Positions 53,302 through 62,696 of a stretch of 62,696 nt of DNA are shown piece by piece. The translations under genes and the position numbers were made by a program. The number at the start of each line of letters is the position of its first letter. The first letter of the stretch is position 1. The stretch lies in NCBI GenBank assembly GCA_937773465.1, contig CALJVK010000026.1:1-62696 (forward strand), read 5' to 3'. The notes beneath the pieces were generated by a model. The model was not told the DNA's origin. It did no database searches and saw only the letters and a list, made by a program, of their open reading frames with translations. This stretch comes from an uncultured Flavobacteriaceae bacterium. GTDB lineage: Bacteria; Bacteroidota; Bacteroidia; Flavobacteriales; Flavobacteriaceae.

Positions 53302-56073
53302 TTGGAAAATCATAAATTAAGTCCTGGATTTATTAAAATTAGAGGTGCTAAAATGCACAATCTAAAAAACATAGATTTAGATATTCCTAAAAATAAATTA
53401 ATAGTTATTACTGGACTATCAGGTTCTGGAAAATCGAGTTTAGCATTTGACACACTTTATGCTGAAGGACAAAGAAGATACATTGAAAGCTTGTCTTCAT
53501 ATGCTAGACAATTTTTAGGTAAACTTAACAAACCTAAAGTTGACAGTATTACAGGGATTTCTCCTGCTATTGCAATAGAACAAAAAGTCAACAACTCTAA
53601 TCCTAGGTCAACAGTAGGAACTTCATCTGAAATTTATGATTATTTGAAGTTATTATTTGCTAGAATAGGAAGAACCTATTCTCCTGTTTCAAAATTAGAG
53701 GTAAAGAAAGATTCTATTAATTCTGTAGTAAATAAAATAAAAGAGTTTAAAACAGGTGACAAATTCATGATAATGTCTCCAAAAAAGTTAAATAAACTTT
53801 CCGATAGTAAACAATCGTTAAACTTAATTAAGGAACAAGGGTTTGCTAGAATAAAGATCAATGGAGAAATAAAAAGAATTGAAGGTTTAAATGATTTAAA
53901 TAATGAAAAATTTCATTTAGTTGTAGATCGTTCTATTTACAAAAATGATATTGATTATTTAAATAGAATATCTGATTCAATAGAATTAGCTTTTTTTGAA
54001 GGAAAAGGTAAGTTAACTATCGAAAATTTAAATCTAAAAAAAGAATTTGATTTTAATAATAATTTTGAAAAAGACAATATTAAATTTAATGAACCTACAC
54101 AACATTTGTTTAGTTTCAACAACCCACTAGGTGCTTGTCCTAAATGTGGAGGTTATGGAGATATTGTTGGGATAGACCCTGAGCTAGTTGTTCCAAATAC
54201 TGGTTTATCTGTATACGAAAACGCTATTGCACCATGGAGAGGTGAAAAGTTGAAAAAATATAAAAATGAATTAATAAAAAATGCTTCAAATTTTAAATTT
54301 CCAATTCACAAACCATACTATCAACTTTCTAAAGATCAAAAAAATATAGTTTGGGAAGGAAATAAATTTTTTAAAGGATTAAATTATTTTTTTAAAAAAC
54401 TTGAATCAAAAATTTATAAAATTCAAAATAGAGTAATGCTCTCAAGGTATAGGGGGAAAACTACATGTTCAACTTGTAATGGGAATAGATTAAAAATAGA
54501 AGCCTCTTATGTTAAAATAAATGGTAAATCAATTACTGATTTAGTTCAAATGCCAATTAGTTCTGTTATTAAGTTTTTCAACGATCTTAAATTAAATGAT
54601 TATGAAAATGAATTGGCTAATAGAGTTTTAAAAGAAATTAATAGTAGATTGAAATTTATAAGTAATGTTGGTTTAGGGTACTTAACATTAAATAGAAGAT
54701 CTAGTACGCTTTCAGGAGGAGAATCACAAAGAATAAATTTAGCAACATCATTAGGAAGTTCATTAGTAAGTTCACTTTATGTACTAGATGAACCCAGTAT
54801 TGGCTTGCACCCTCGTGATACTGAAAAATTAATTGACATATTAAAAGAACTAAAAAATCTTGGAAATACAGTAATTGTAGTTGAACATGATGAAGATATA
54901 ATAAGATGTGCTGATCATATAATTGATATAGGTCCTGAAGCAGGATCTAATGGTGGTTTAATAGTTGCTCAAGGGACAATTAAAGAAATATTAAAATCAA
55001 ATAGTTTAACATCAAAATATTTAAACAAAAGGGAGGAAATTACTAAGTCGGATAAATCAAGATATAGTAGTGGTAAAATAATAATTAAAGGAGCAAGAGA
55101 GAACAACCTTAAAAATATTAATGTAGAATTCCCTTTAAACAATTTAACAGTAATTACAGGAGTTTCAGGAAGCGGTAAAACTACTCTAGTCAAAAAGATT
55201 CTTTACCCTGCATTATTGAAAGAAAAGGGAATATTTAAAATAAAACCTGGTCAATTTGACAGCATAAGTGGAGATGTTTCAAAAATTGATGAAATTGAAT
55301 TCATCGATCAAAACCCAATCGGAACTTCATCTAGGTCTAATCCAGTAACATATTTAAAAATATATGATGATATCCGTAATCTATACTCCTCTTTAAAGTT
55401 GTCAAAACTAAATAATTATAAAGCAAAACATTTTTCTTTTAATGTTGACGGAGGAAGATGTGAAAATTGTAAAGGAGAAGGTAGTGTAAAAATAGAAATG
55501 CAATTCATGGCGGATGTCAGTTTGATTTGTGAAAATTGCAAAGGAAAAAGATTTAAAAATGAAATTTTAAAAGTTAAATACCAAGGTATGACTATTGATA
55601 ACATCTTAACAATGACTGTTGATGAAGCTATCAATTTTTTCTCTTTACATGAAAATAAAAAAATAAGTAGTAAACTAAAACCATTACAAGATGTAGGCAT
55701 GGGTTATGTCCAGCTTGGACAATCCTCCTCTACTCTATCAGGAGGTGAAGCTCAAAGGATTAAATTAGCTACATTTTTATTAAAAGGAAATAAAGGTAAA
55801 AAAACACTATTTATTTTTGACGAGCCAACAACAGGGCTTCATTTTCATGATATAAAAAAACTTCTTAAATCTTTTAATTCATTACTTGACAATGGTCATT
55901 CAATTATTGTAGTAGAACACAATCTAGATCTTATAAAATGTTCGGACAATGTAATTGATTTAGGTCCAGACGGAGGTGAAAATGGAGGTAATTTAATTTT
56001 TAATGGATCACCAAAAAAACTGATGACAGAAAAAAAATCAAGACTTAAAAAATATTTAGAATTAAAATTTTAA
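53302..56073 (+). CDS. uvrA: excinuclease ABC subunit A
   Basis: 923 residues from a TTG at 53302. Two ABC cassettes: Walker A ITGLSGSGKSSLAFD (about 36-44) and ITGVSGSGKTTLVKK (about 618-626), with signatures LSGGESQRI and LSGGEAQRI. Zinc-binding CxxC pairs appear near 279/282 with 389/392, and near 719/742 (CENCKG). It recognises bulky DNA lesions with UvrB. Slightly short of typical length, but all elements are present. It follows nth, so two repair genes are adjacent. The stop overlaps the convergent flippase gene by 12 bases. Confidence 0.94.
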   Translation: MENHKLSPGFIKIRGAKMHNLKNIDLDIPKNKLIVITGLSGSGKSSLAFDTLYAEGQRRYIESLSSYARQFLGKLNKPKVDSITGISPAIAIEQKVNNSNPRSTVGTSSEIYDYLKLLFARIGRTYSPVSKLEVKKDSINSVVNKIKEFKTGDKFMIMSPKKLNKLSDSKQSLNLIKEQGFARIKINGEIKRIEGLNDLNNEKFHLVVDRSIYKNDIDYLNRISDSIELAFFEGKGKLTIENLNLKKEFDFNNNFEKDNIKFNEPTQHLFSFNNPLGACPKCGGYGDIVGIDPELVVPNTGLSVYENAIAPWRGEKLKKYKNELIKNASNFKFPIHKPYYQLSKDQKNIVWEGNKFFKGLNYFFKKLESKIYKIQNRVMLSRYRGKTTCSTCNGNRLKIEASYVKINGKSITDLVQMPISSVIKFFNDLKLNDYENELANRVLKEINSRLKFISNVGLGYLTLNRRSSTLSGGESQRINLATSLGSSLVSSLYVLDEPSIGLHPRDTEKLIDILKELKNLGNTVIVVEHDEDIIRCADHIIDIGPEAGSNGGLIVAQGTIKEILKSNSLTSKYLNKREEITKSDKSRYSSGKIIIKGARENNLKNINVEFPLNNLTVITGVSGSGKTTLVKKILYPALLKEKGIFKIKPGQFDSISGDVSKIDEIEFIDQNPIGTSSRSNPVTYLKIYDDIRNLYSSLKLSKLNNYKAKHFSFNVDGGRCENCKGEGSVKIEMQFMADVSLICENCKGKRFKNEILKVKYQGMTIDNILTMTVDEAINFFSLHENKKISSKLKPLQDVGMGYVQLGQSSSTLSGGEAQRIKLATFLLKGNKGKKTLFIFDEPTTGLHFHDIKKLLKSFNSLLDNGHSIIVVEHNLDLIKCSDNVIDLGPDGGENGGNLIFNGSPKKLMTEKKSRLKKYLELKF

Positions 56074-57513
56074 ATTAAGTAAATTCTTAAGTTTTTGAGA
56101 AATTCCAAAAAAACTTATCATTATAAAATAAATAATTACTATCCCAATTGATCTTATAATAATTTCTGATAAAGGATTCATGTCAAGTTTTGTAAAATAA
56201 CTTATTAAGTAAACTATAAAAATTGAAAACAATATTTTTAAAGAATTTAAATTATATGGCTGAATATTAATCTTAAAGACAATGTATATAATTTTTAATG
56301 CAGTAAATACTAACAATACAATAAAAGTTGAAATTGCAGCTCCATTTATGCCATATAAATCTATTAAGTAATCGTTGAGTAAATAAACTGATACTGCCAT
56401 TGAAATTGAAAACGGTAGAGTGATTCTATAAAAGTTTGATGTAGCTAATATTGCAGGGCCACAACCAAAACTCATTTGAATCAACTTAGCTGATGAAATA
56501 ATAAGAACAACCAAAGAAGCATTTGAATAGTATTGATTGTTTAATAAAAGATAGAATGAATCTATATTTAGATTAATTAATAAAAAAAACAATCCACTAA
56601 CAAGTAATAAGTTTTCAGAGCTTTTTTTATAAAGACTTTTTAGTTCAGAATAATTTCCGTCGTTTAAAGATTTGGCAACTAATGGGTTTAAAATTTGAAA
56701 CATTGCTCTTCCTGGAATCTCTACAACTGTAGCTATAAAAACAGCCACTGCATAATATGCAGTTTGGCTAATTGCTTGCTTTTGAGGAATCATATACTTA
56801 TCAATATCAATCAAAAAACTAGCAGCAGATCCAGCTAATAAAATATAAAAAGAATAAGAAAGTATTTCTTTAAAATTTTCTGGAAATGTAATTGAAAATT
56901 TAGGTGTGTATAAATAAAATGAATATACTATCATTAAGATCAACCTTAAATAATATAAACCTGTTAGCCACCAAACAAAATTTTCTTTACTTAATATATT
57001 TAAAGAAACTAAAATCAACAATAAAAGAACCGATATTCTAGGATAAATTTCTTTCAAAATATTTCCAAATATAGATTTGAATTGAACTCTTGACCAAGAA
57101 TAAAAAACTTCAAAATATGAAGTTGCAAATGAAACCAAAAAAATTACCCATATATAAGATTCAATAATAGGATTTTTAACTGATAGGAACTGTGCAATTA
57201 GATCATGGAATTGAACAACAAGAAATGTAATTGGAATAATAAAAAAAAGAGGTAAAAAAATCACACTAGATAAAAATTGATCTTTCTTTTTCTTTTCTGT
57301 GAAAGAGCTAAAAAACTTAATAATAGTATGTTGAGCTCCAAATGACATTAACGGTTGTAGTAAGTTAGAAGTTGCTAATAAAAAAACTACTAAACCATAA
57401 TAATCATCTTTTAAAAATTCAGGATAAAAATACAAAGTATTAACTCCTCCTATTAAAATAGCAATAGAGATTGTTACAATGTTCCATGAAGTTTGTTTAA
57501 AAACTATACCCAC
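56062..57513 (-). CDS. oligosaccharide flippase (Wzx-like, MATE/MOP fold)
   Basis: 483 residues with about 12-14 hydrophobic helices along the chain and an N-terminal FKQTSWNIVTISIAILIGG, typical of Wzx-type lipid-linked oligosaccharide translocases in the MOP superfamily. It likely flips an undecaprenyl-linked glycan to the periplasmic face. It is next to two glycosyltransferases and translates as the last gene of the run, overlapping the glycosyltransferase stop by one base. Confidence 0.88.
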   Translation of the reverse strand: MGIVFKQTSWNIVTISIAILIGGVNTLYFYPEFLKDDYYGLVVFLLATSNLLQPLMSFGAQHTIIKFFSSFTEKKKKDQFLSSVIFLPLFFIIPITFLVVQFHDLIAQFLSVKNPIIESYIWVIFLVSFATSYFEVFYSWSRVQFKSIFGNILKEIYPRISVLLLLILVSLNILSKENFVWWLTGLYYLRLILMIVYSFYLYTPKFSITFPENFKEILSYSFYILLAGSAASFLIDIDKYMIPQKQAISQTAYYAVAVFIATVVEIPGRAMFQILNPLVAKSLNDGNYSELKSLYKKSSENLLLVSGLFFLLINLNIDSFYLLLNNQYYSNASLVVLIISSAKLIQMSFGCGPAILATSNFYRITLPFSISMAVSVYLLNDYLIDLYGINGAAISTFIVLLVFTALKIIYIVFKINIQPYNLNSLKILFSIFIVYLISYFTKLDMNPLSEIIIRSIGIVIIYFIMISFFGISQKLKNLLNLKF

Positions 57514-58775
57514 TAATTATTTATTTTGTTAATAACATCTCTTAATTCCAAACTTAAATTTGAATATTTATATCTTTCTATATCATTTGTGTTTACTAAA
57601 CAATTACCGTTTTTAAAATTAGAATACAGTTCTAAAATATGATTTTTTAAATCAATTTCATTTGAAAAGTCAAACACATTTCCAGATTTAGTTTCTTTAA
57701 CAATATTATAAGTATCACTATTTATTGATGAGAAAGCTATTATAGGAATTTTATAAGACAAATAGTGGAAAAACTTTCCTGGTATTAAATTACCACCACC
57801 ATCTAGCTGATTAACATCACATAAAATAAACACTTTTCCAATTGATAAATTTTCTGCTAGAGTATCTTTACTCATATAATCTACAAAAACTACATTTTCT
57901 TTTAGCTTCTTAAGATATTTATTTTGATGAACAGATTTATCAAAACTTCCAATAAGTTTTAAACTAAAGTCTTCCCTGAACGATTTATTGGATTTAGAGA
58001 TTTCATGAAGAACTTTCCATAACATTTTAGGGTTTTGAGAATATTTCATAACTCCTGAATAAATAATACCAAAATTCTCATTCGCATAGGTTTCTTCAAT
58101 ATCATTAAATCCATTCGTTATTAAATGTGTATTATTATTAATTTCAGAATATGACTTTTTAAGAGAAGGAGATGTAACAATCACTGAATCAGCCAATTTT
58201 AAACATTTTTCTTCCCACTTTGTATGTTTATTTTTAACATAATTAAACATTGGCATATTTTTGAACTGAAAAAAATCTGACCAAGGATCTCTATAGTCGG
58301 ATATCCATTTGATATTGTTTCTTAATTTTAATTTAAAGCCTATTATATTTAGGCTAAAAGGAGGCGAAGTAGTAATAACACAGTTAATATTATTTTTATT
58401 TATAATGGAAGATGCAGTATTAACCACATCATTTATCCAAAACATCCTTGAATCAGGAAAGAAAAAATTAGATCTAATAAAAAGTTTTAAATAATTTAAA
58501 ATCCCTTTAACTTCAATATTATCAGAATTAGTTTTTTTTGACTTGAATAACTTGGCTGGTTCAAAAACAGGAACCTTTAAAATCTTAATCAAAGGATCTA
58601 TTTCACTTTTCAAGCTCATATCTGTTAATGGATAATCTGGAAATTCTGCAGTAAGAACTGTTACATCATATCCCATATTAACCAAGCTATTTGAAAAACT
58701 CAACCAACGTTGAACGCCAGATCCACCCGATGGAGGCCAATAATAAGTTATAATTAATATTTTGTTATTAACCAT
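57513..58775 (-). CDS. glycosyltransferase, family 4-type
   Basis: 420 residues, GT-B fold. The N-terminal ITYYWPPSGGSGVQRWLSFS is typical of GT4 enzymes from surface-polysaccharide loci, the acceptor-side Rossmann part follows, and the donor side contains YSGVMKYSQNPKML and VNQLDGGGNLIPGKFFHYL with a Gly-rich/Pro-Gly loop. The sugar cannot be assigned. It overlaps the preceding gene by eight bases. Confidence 0.88.
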   Translation of the reverse strand: MVNNKILIITYYWPPSGGSGVQRWLSFSNSLVNMGYDVTVLTAEFPDYPLTDMSLKSEIDPLIKILKVPVFEPAKLFKSKKTNSDNIEVKGILNYLKLFIRSNFFFPDSRMFWINDVVNTASSIINKNNINCVITTSPPFSLNIIGFKLKLRNNIKWISDYRDPWSDFFQFKNMPMFNYVKNKHTKWEEKCLKLADSVIVTSPSLKKSYSEINNNTHLITNGFNDIEETYANENFGIIYSGVMKYSQNPKMLWKVLHEISKSNKSFREDFSLKLIGSFDKSVHQNKYLKKLKENVVFVDYMSKDTLAENLSIGKVFILCDVNQLDGGGNLIPGKFFHYLSYKIPIIAFSSINSDTYNIVKETKSGNVFDFSNEIDLKNHILELYSNFKNGNCLVNTNDIERYKYSNLSLELRDVINKINN

Positions 58776-59946
58776 ACATTTTTACAATTTCAGTTGATAC
58801 AATATCATTATTTAAGTGATTTTCAATAGCACTTCTAGAATTTAAACTATATGTATTTATTTTATCTTTATTATTATAAAGACTAATTACTTTTTCAGTA
58901 AATTCCTTACTATTGCCTGGACTAAACAACTCTCCTACTTCATATTTTTCTACAATTTCCTTCTGAGCTATAACATTACTACAAATCATTGGACAACCAA
59001 ATGACATATATTGAAATATTTTATTAGCATATGTTGTATCATGATGAATGTTTGATTCTAACGGAGATACTCCAATATCACAAATTGAGAGATAAGATTG
59101 AAAAGAATTTTCGTTTCTCCAACCTTCAAATGAGATAAGGTTCTGAACATTATTAATTTTTGATAAATATTTTAATTCGTTGTCATAAGAACTAGATCCA
59201 ACAACAATAAATTTGATTTCAGGAATTTTAGTTTTTAAAACCTTTAATGAATTAATAACTGTTGAAATACCTCTTCTTTTTGAAGTATTTCCTAGATAAA
59301 GTAAAACAAAATTATTTCTATATTTTTCTACTATATTGTTATCTAAATCAAAATCAGTATAAAAACTTTTTCTTACAGTATTTGGAAATACTGTTATCTT
59401 ATCTTTATGTAAACCAATTCTATTACAAAGTTCAGTTTTTGCAGCATTAGTTACAACAATAATATTATTAGCAGCCTTACTGAATTTTTCTTCAGCAATT
59501 TTCCATTTCTTTGGAGATATTAATAGTTTCCCTAATAATGAGTTTACGTGCTTATAAAACTTCATTATTTCCGGTCTATTTTCATGAAGATCTAAAGTTA
59601 CAGGAAGAGATTTTAAATTAGCCTTAAAAACCGAGCTAGCAATTTGAATATCATGAATATGTATTTTATCAATACCGTTTGAATTAAGAAAATTATTGAT
59701 TTTACTGCTCATATTAATTTTATAATATGGAAACGTATAAGCTAAAGCAGAAAATTTATAGGTTAATTTCGAACAATAATATCTTCTAATATTTATTGAA
59801 TCAATTACTTCTTTTTTAATAAATTTCTTTGAATAGGATAAACAAAACAAATAAACCTCATGACCAGCTGAAATTAAAGCACTTGCTTCGTTACTGACCC
59901 TTGGGTCAATTGGAAAAGGCGCGTCTAATATCATACCTATCTTCAT
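58768..59946 (-). CDS. glycosyltransferase family 4
   Basis: 392 residues. GT-B fold with start MILDAPFPIDPRVSNEASAL, the central VTLDLHENRPEIMKFYKH, and the donor-binding VLLYLGNTSKRRGISTVI, IGVSPLESNIHHDTTYANKI and FQYMSFGCPMI. It probably adds a hexose to a lipid-linked glycan or capsule repeat. It precedes the other glycosyltransferase and the flippase. Confidence 0.9.
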   Translation of the reverse strand: MKIGMILDAPFPIDPRVSNEASALISAGHEVYLFCLSYSKKFIKKEVIDSINIRRYYCSKLTYKFSALAYTFPYYKINMSSKINNFLNSNGIDKIHIHDIQIASSVFKANLKSLPVTLDLHENRPEIMKFYKHVNSLLGKLLISPKKWKIAEEKFSKAANNIIVVTNAAKTELCNRIGLHKDKITVFPNTVRKSFYTDFDLDNNIVEKYRNNFVLLYLGNTSKRRGISTVINSLKVLKTKIPEIKFIVVGSSSYDNELKYLSKINNVQNLISFEGWRNENSFQSYLSICDIGVSPLESNIHHDTTYANKIFQYMSFGCPMICSNVIAQKEIVEKYEVGELFSPGNSKEFTEKVISLYNNKDKINTYSLNSRSAIENHLNNDIVSTEIVKMYG

Positions 59947-59949
59947 ATT

Positions 59950-60531
59950 TTATAGATTTAGAACTCCTCTGTAATAATTAGTATAACTGTCCTTATTAGG
60001 CCAGCTACCAGCTTTATCTCTTTCAGCATAAACTGCATAATATCTATTATGAAAGTTTCTTAAAAGAGGTCTTAAGCCTAGTTTAAAAGAAGGATTAGTC
60101 CATTTTTCTTTCTTTATAATTTTCCAACCTGCTTTTTCAAGTAACCAATCAAATTGCCATTCTTCAAATTCATGAAAATGACGATCTCTTTCATCAGTTT
60201 TACTTCTGTATGCTTTTGAAAACCATAGATTTAAAGGAACAGTTATAAATAATCTTTTAGCATTTAATGAACTTAACAACGGATATGGCGAAACAAGGTG
60301 TTCAAGAATTTCAAAACCAGTAACTAAATCAACATCATCAGGGATATCTAATTTAAAATCAATATCTAAATCCTGACTACCTGAATTATATACTTTATAA
60401 TTATTTTCTTTCATTATTTCAGTAAATGGATTGATCACACCTAAATCGTATACTACTGATGGAGATGGGCAAACCTCTTTAAGTATGCTTAAAGTTTTGT
60501 CATATCTTTTTTTAGGAATTTTATTGTACAT
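59950..60531 (-). CDS. class I SAM-dependent methyltransferase
   Basis: 193 residues. The SAM-binding motif I region is VVYDLGVINPFTEIM (the Gly-rich loop is atypical), with VDLVTGFEILEHLVSPYPLL as the motif IV-like stretch. HFHEFEEWQFDWLLEKAGW is usual for this small family in glycan loci. It may methylate a sugar or a carrier lipid. It overlaps the YfhO gene by 11 bases. Confidence 0.82.
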   Translation of the reverse strand: MYNKIPKKRYDKTLSILKEVCPSPSVVYDLGVINPFTEIMKENNYKVYNSGSQDLDIDFKLDIPDDVDLVTGFEILEHLVSPYPLLSSLNAKRLFITVPLNLWFSKAYRSKTDERDRHFHEFEEWQFDWLLEKAGWKIIKKEKWTNPSFKLGLRPLLRNFHNRYYAVYAERDKAGSWPNKDSYTNYYRGVLNL

Positions 60532-62696
60532 CTTTTTTGTTTAAAATAAATTTAATAAACACAACTATAAAAATTAAGTAAGAAAATAATGAAAGATAAA
60601 ATCCTGTGTTTACAACTTTTGAAATAAATTCAAACTTTATTTCATGATCTCCTGATGGAATTTTCATTCCTCTAAGTAAATAATTGACTTTAAAATGTTT
60701 TACTGGTTCATTATCTACATAAGCTTGCCATCCATTTTTATAATAAGCTTCTGAAAAAACTGCAAATTGATCTGATGAAGTTCTTGAGTTATAAATTAAT
60801 TGATTTGCTTTTCTTGAAACCAATTTAATTTTATTCATTTCATTTAATTTATAGTCAATTTTTCCAATATCAGATTCCTGAGTTAAACAAGTTGTAGTTA
60901 AATCTATGTTTTTTAACCCTAATAATTCATCATCAGCATTATCAACATTAATTAAACTACTAACAAACCACGCATTACCTAAATTATTAGGATTTCTAGT
61001 TACTCCTAACGGATTGTTCTCACTATTTTGAATTATGTATTTAACGTTTAACATATTAAGTACATCATAACTATTTTTACTTATGTAGAAGTCATATAAG
61101 TTCTGAATTCTTTTAGGTTTTGCAGCATGGTAACCAGCTATTGATTTGTGGAAATATGATGTTCTAGCATTAGAGAAACCACCCATTGGCTCAAATACTC
61201 TAAAATCTGAATCATCTTCTAAAATAGCTTTATCTGCTATTGTTATTTGGAATGGAACCTCAACTAAAGATTTTTTAACAAATTGATCTGAATTAACATA
61301 ATTTTTATCAACGTTCCATAAATCAAATATTAGAATAGCTGTGATGATAAAAATCGTTAAATCTTTTTTGATAAATTTATTTAAAAACAAATAAAAAGAT
61401 ACTGAACAACATATAACTATAATTAAAGACCTTAAAAGATCAGATTCAAAAACATATTGTCTTTCTTCAATTATTAAACTAAGAATTTCAGGATACTGAG
61501 AGAAAATTTCAAAATCAGACTTAAAATCAAACAAACTAGTTCCAAAAAAATAAAAAACTAAAATAAGCAGTATTAAAAATACAGACACATATTTTAAAGC
61601 ATTTAGCTTTTTAATATCATCTGTACTAACGGACAAAAATTTTTTTAAGCCAAAAACAGCAAATAAAGGAATACAAAATTCAATAATCACCTGTATGGAT
61701 GAAACAGCTCTAAATTTATCGTATAATGGAAAATAATCAATCATTAAATCAGTTAAAAACGAAAAATTCTTTCCCCAGGATAATAATAATGATACTAAAA
61801 CAGCTATTAATATCCATTTTCTATTTAAATCATTAACAAGTAAAAGAGACATTAAAAAAATAAAAAATATAGAGACTCCGATATAAGCAGGTGCTGCTAC
61901 TATTGGTTGATCTCCCCAGTAAACTTTAGAGTATTGGTAAACTTGTTGGGCTTGATTGGAATCTAATGATCTTACAAAATCCATAAACTTAGAATCTTCT
62001 CTGATTCTTTCGGAACTTCCTCCACCCATAAATCTTGGAAAAACAAGATTAAAACTCTCTAAAATTCCATAACTGTATTCAGTAATATATTCTTTGTCTA
62101 ATCCGTTTAATGATTCTTTAGTTGAGCCATCTGTATTAATAGTTATTTCATTCTTACTTCTTGTACTAAACTCTGAATATTCTTTTGTAGCTAATAATGA
62201 GGGCGCATTCATTAACAGTGCAAGAAAACCAATTGAGATAAATACAGAAAAAGATTTATATATTTTTTTAAAGTCTTTTAAATTTATAAAGCTATAATAA
62301 TGAACTAAAACAATAATTGAAAGCATTATCAATGTGTAATAAGTCATTTGATAATGATTAGCATGAACTTGAAGACCTAAAAAAAGAGAAGAAATTAAAA
62401 ATCCTTTTAAATAACTTCCTCTTAAAACTGTTAAAAATCCAGCAACAATCAAAGGTAAATAACCTAAAGCTAAAGCTTTAGTATTGTGACCTACACCTAA
62501 TATAATGATCAAATATGTTGAGAAACCAAAAGCCATTGCTCCAAACAATGCATATCTGTAATTTATATTTAATGATATAATTAAAAAATAAAAAGATAAT
62601 AGATATAAAAACAAATAATCAGCAGGTCTAGGAAGGAATCTTATAGTTTGATCTATATAATATAAAACATCAAACGGATATTTAGCACTAACTTGA
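60521..62696 (-). CDS. YfhO-family membrane protein, N-terminus outside the window
   Basis: At least 725 residues; the frame is open to the window edge. Around ten hydrophobic helices are visible, followed by a C-terminal extracytoplasmic beta domain (RVFEPMGGFSNARTSYFHKS, FSEAYYKNGWQAYVDNEPV, GMKIPSGDHEIKFEF) and a final helix. Such YfhO-type proteins resemble lipid-linked glycosyltransferases of the GT-C type and modify surface polymers. It heads the glycan run. Confidence 0.85.
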   Translation of the reverse strand, partial: QVSAKYPFDVLYYIDQTIRFLPRPADYLFLYLLSFYFLIISLNINYRYALFGAMAFGFSTYLIIILGVGHNTKALALGYLPLIVAGFLTVLRGSYLKGFLISSLFLGLQVHANHYQMTYYTLIMLSIIVLVHYYSFINLKDFKKIYKSFSVFISIGFLALLMNAPSLLATKEYSEFSTRSKNEITINTDGSTKESLNGLDKEYITEYSYGILESFNLVFPRFMGGGSSERIREDSKFMDFVRSLDSNQAQQVYQYSKVYWGDQPIVAAPAYIGVSIFFIFLMSLLLVNDLNRKWILIAVLVSLLLSWGKNFSFLTDLMIDYFPLYDKFRAVSSIQVIIEFCIPLFAVFGLKKFLSVSTDDIKKLNALKYVSVFLILLILVFYFFGTSLFDFKSDFEIFSQYPEILSLIIEERQYVFESDLLRSLIIVICCSVSFYLFLNKFIKKDLTIFIITAILIFDLWNVDKNYVNSDQFVKKSLVEVPFQITIADKAILEDDSDFRVFEPMGGFSNARTSYFHKSIAGYHAAKPKRIQNLYDFYISKNSYDVLNMLNVKYIIQNSENNPLGVTRNPNNLGNAWFVSSLINVDNADDELLGLKNIDLTTTCLTQESDIGKIDYKLNEMNKIKLVSRKANQLIYNSRTSSDQFAVFSEAYYKNGWQAYVDNEPVKHFKVNYLLRGMKIPSGDHEIKFEFISKVVNTGFYLSLFSYLIFIVVFIKFILNKKDVQ

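Noticed and set aside
1..62696. tRNA, rRNA, CRISPR, insertion sequences or prophage
   Set aside because: I saw no cloverleaf, repeat-spacer array, transposase or inverted-repeat pair; none can be supported.

Overview
The window comes from a low-GC member of the Bacteroidetes, most likely a marine Flavobacteriales with a streamlined genome. Evidence for this is a type IX secretion sorting domain at the left edge, a fused LpxC-FabZ, bifunctional HisB and HisIE, a MutS2 without an Smr domain, several genes typical of Flavobacteriia (DUF2911, DUF5916, TIGR02757, DUF6787), TTG starts, A-rich leaders instead of Shine-Dalgarno sequences, and promoter elements of the TAnnTTTG type. All nine convergent gene junctions overlap or are separated by at most 3 bases.

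Layout. 1-1267: 3' end of a T9SS cargo protein and a Gly-rich FN3 lipoprotein, both frameshifted and clearly GC-richer than the rest. 1271-6380: DCC-family protein, mutS2, ung, a YbjQ-type protein, a 35-residue membrane peptide and three DUF805-like membrane proteins. 6377-8780 (minus): ald, a 2-oxoglutarate oxygenase and a SUI1/YciH factor. 8895-12006 (minus): amidohydrolase, DUF2911 protein, cold-shock protein, unknown secreted protein. 12105-19181 (minus): a complete hisGDCBHAF(IE) operon preceded by a transcription attenuator with an 18-residue leader peptide containing three consecutive His codons. 19216-25456 (minus): SPFH protein, fabG, sucD, efp, lpxA, lpxC-fabZ, lpxD (lipid A and fatty acid synthesis). 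25550-32832: tsaE, small membrane protein, proline dehydrogenase, aroB, ppc, an Lrp-type regulator, M14 carboxypeptidase. 33079-43398: XRE regulator, lipoprotein, parC, parE, ychF, ferredoxin, LuxC-type acyl-CoA reductase, serC, serA, DUF6787 protein. 43395-56073: msrA, DUF5916 outer-membrane protein, LolD-like ATPase, TIGR02757 protein, inactive-looking dihydroorotase, esterase, PhnP-like hydrolase, a conserved 477-residue protein of unknown function, bcp, an Fe-S-less nth, uvrA. 56062-62696 (minus): a surface-polysaccharide locus (flippase, two glycosyltransferases, methyltransferase, YfhO-family membrane protein).

The gene content is mostly conserved housekeeping: histidine, serine, chorismate and lipid A synthesis, anaplerosis, DNA repair and topology. 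The strongest regulatory signals are the his attenuator and three copies of an ACAwTTGTAwAC motif between the XRE regulator and the divergent carboxypeptidase gene.

A second major feature is data quality. About 34.4-42.0 kb carries a dense cluster of single-base indels through parC, parE, ychF, the ferredoxin tail, the acyl-CoA reductase and serC. Protein similarity continues across alternating frames, so I read these as assembly or sequencing errors rather than pseudogenes. Isolated one-base frameshifts also break the two leftmost genes, hisF, hisC and lpxA. I found no tRNA, rRNA, CRISPR, insertion sequence or prophage. I saw no non-coding stretch longer than about 250 bases.
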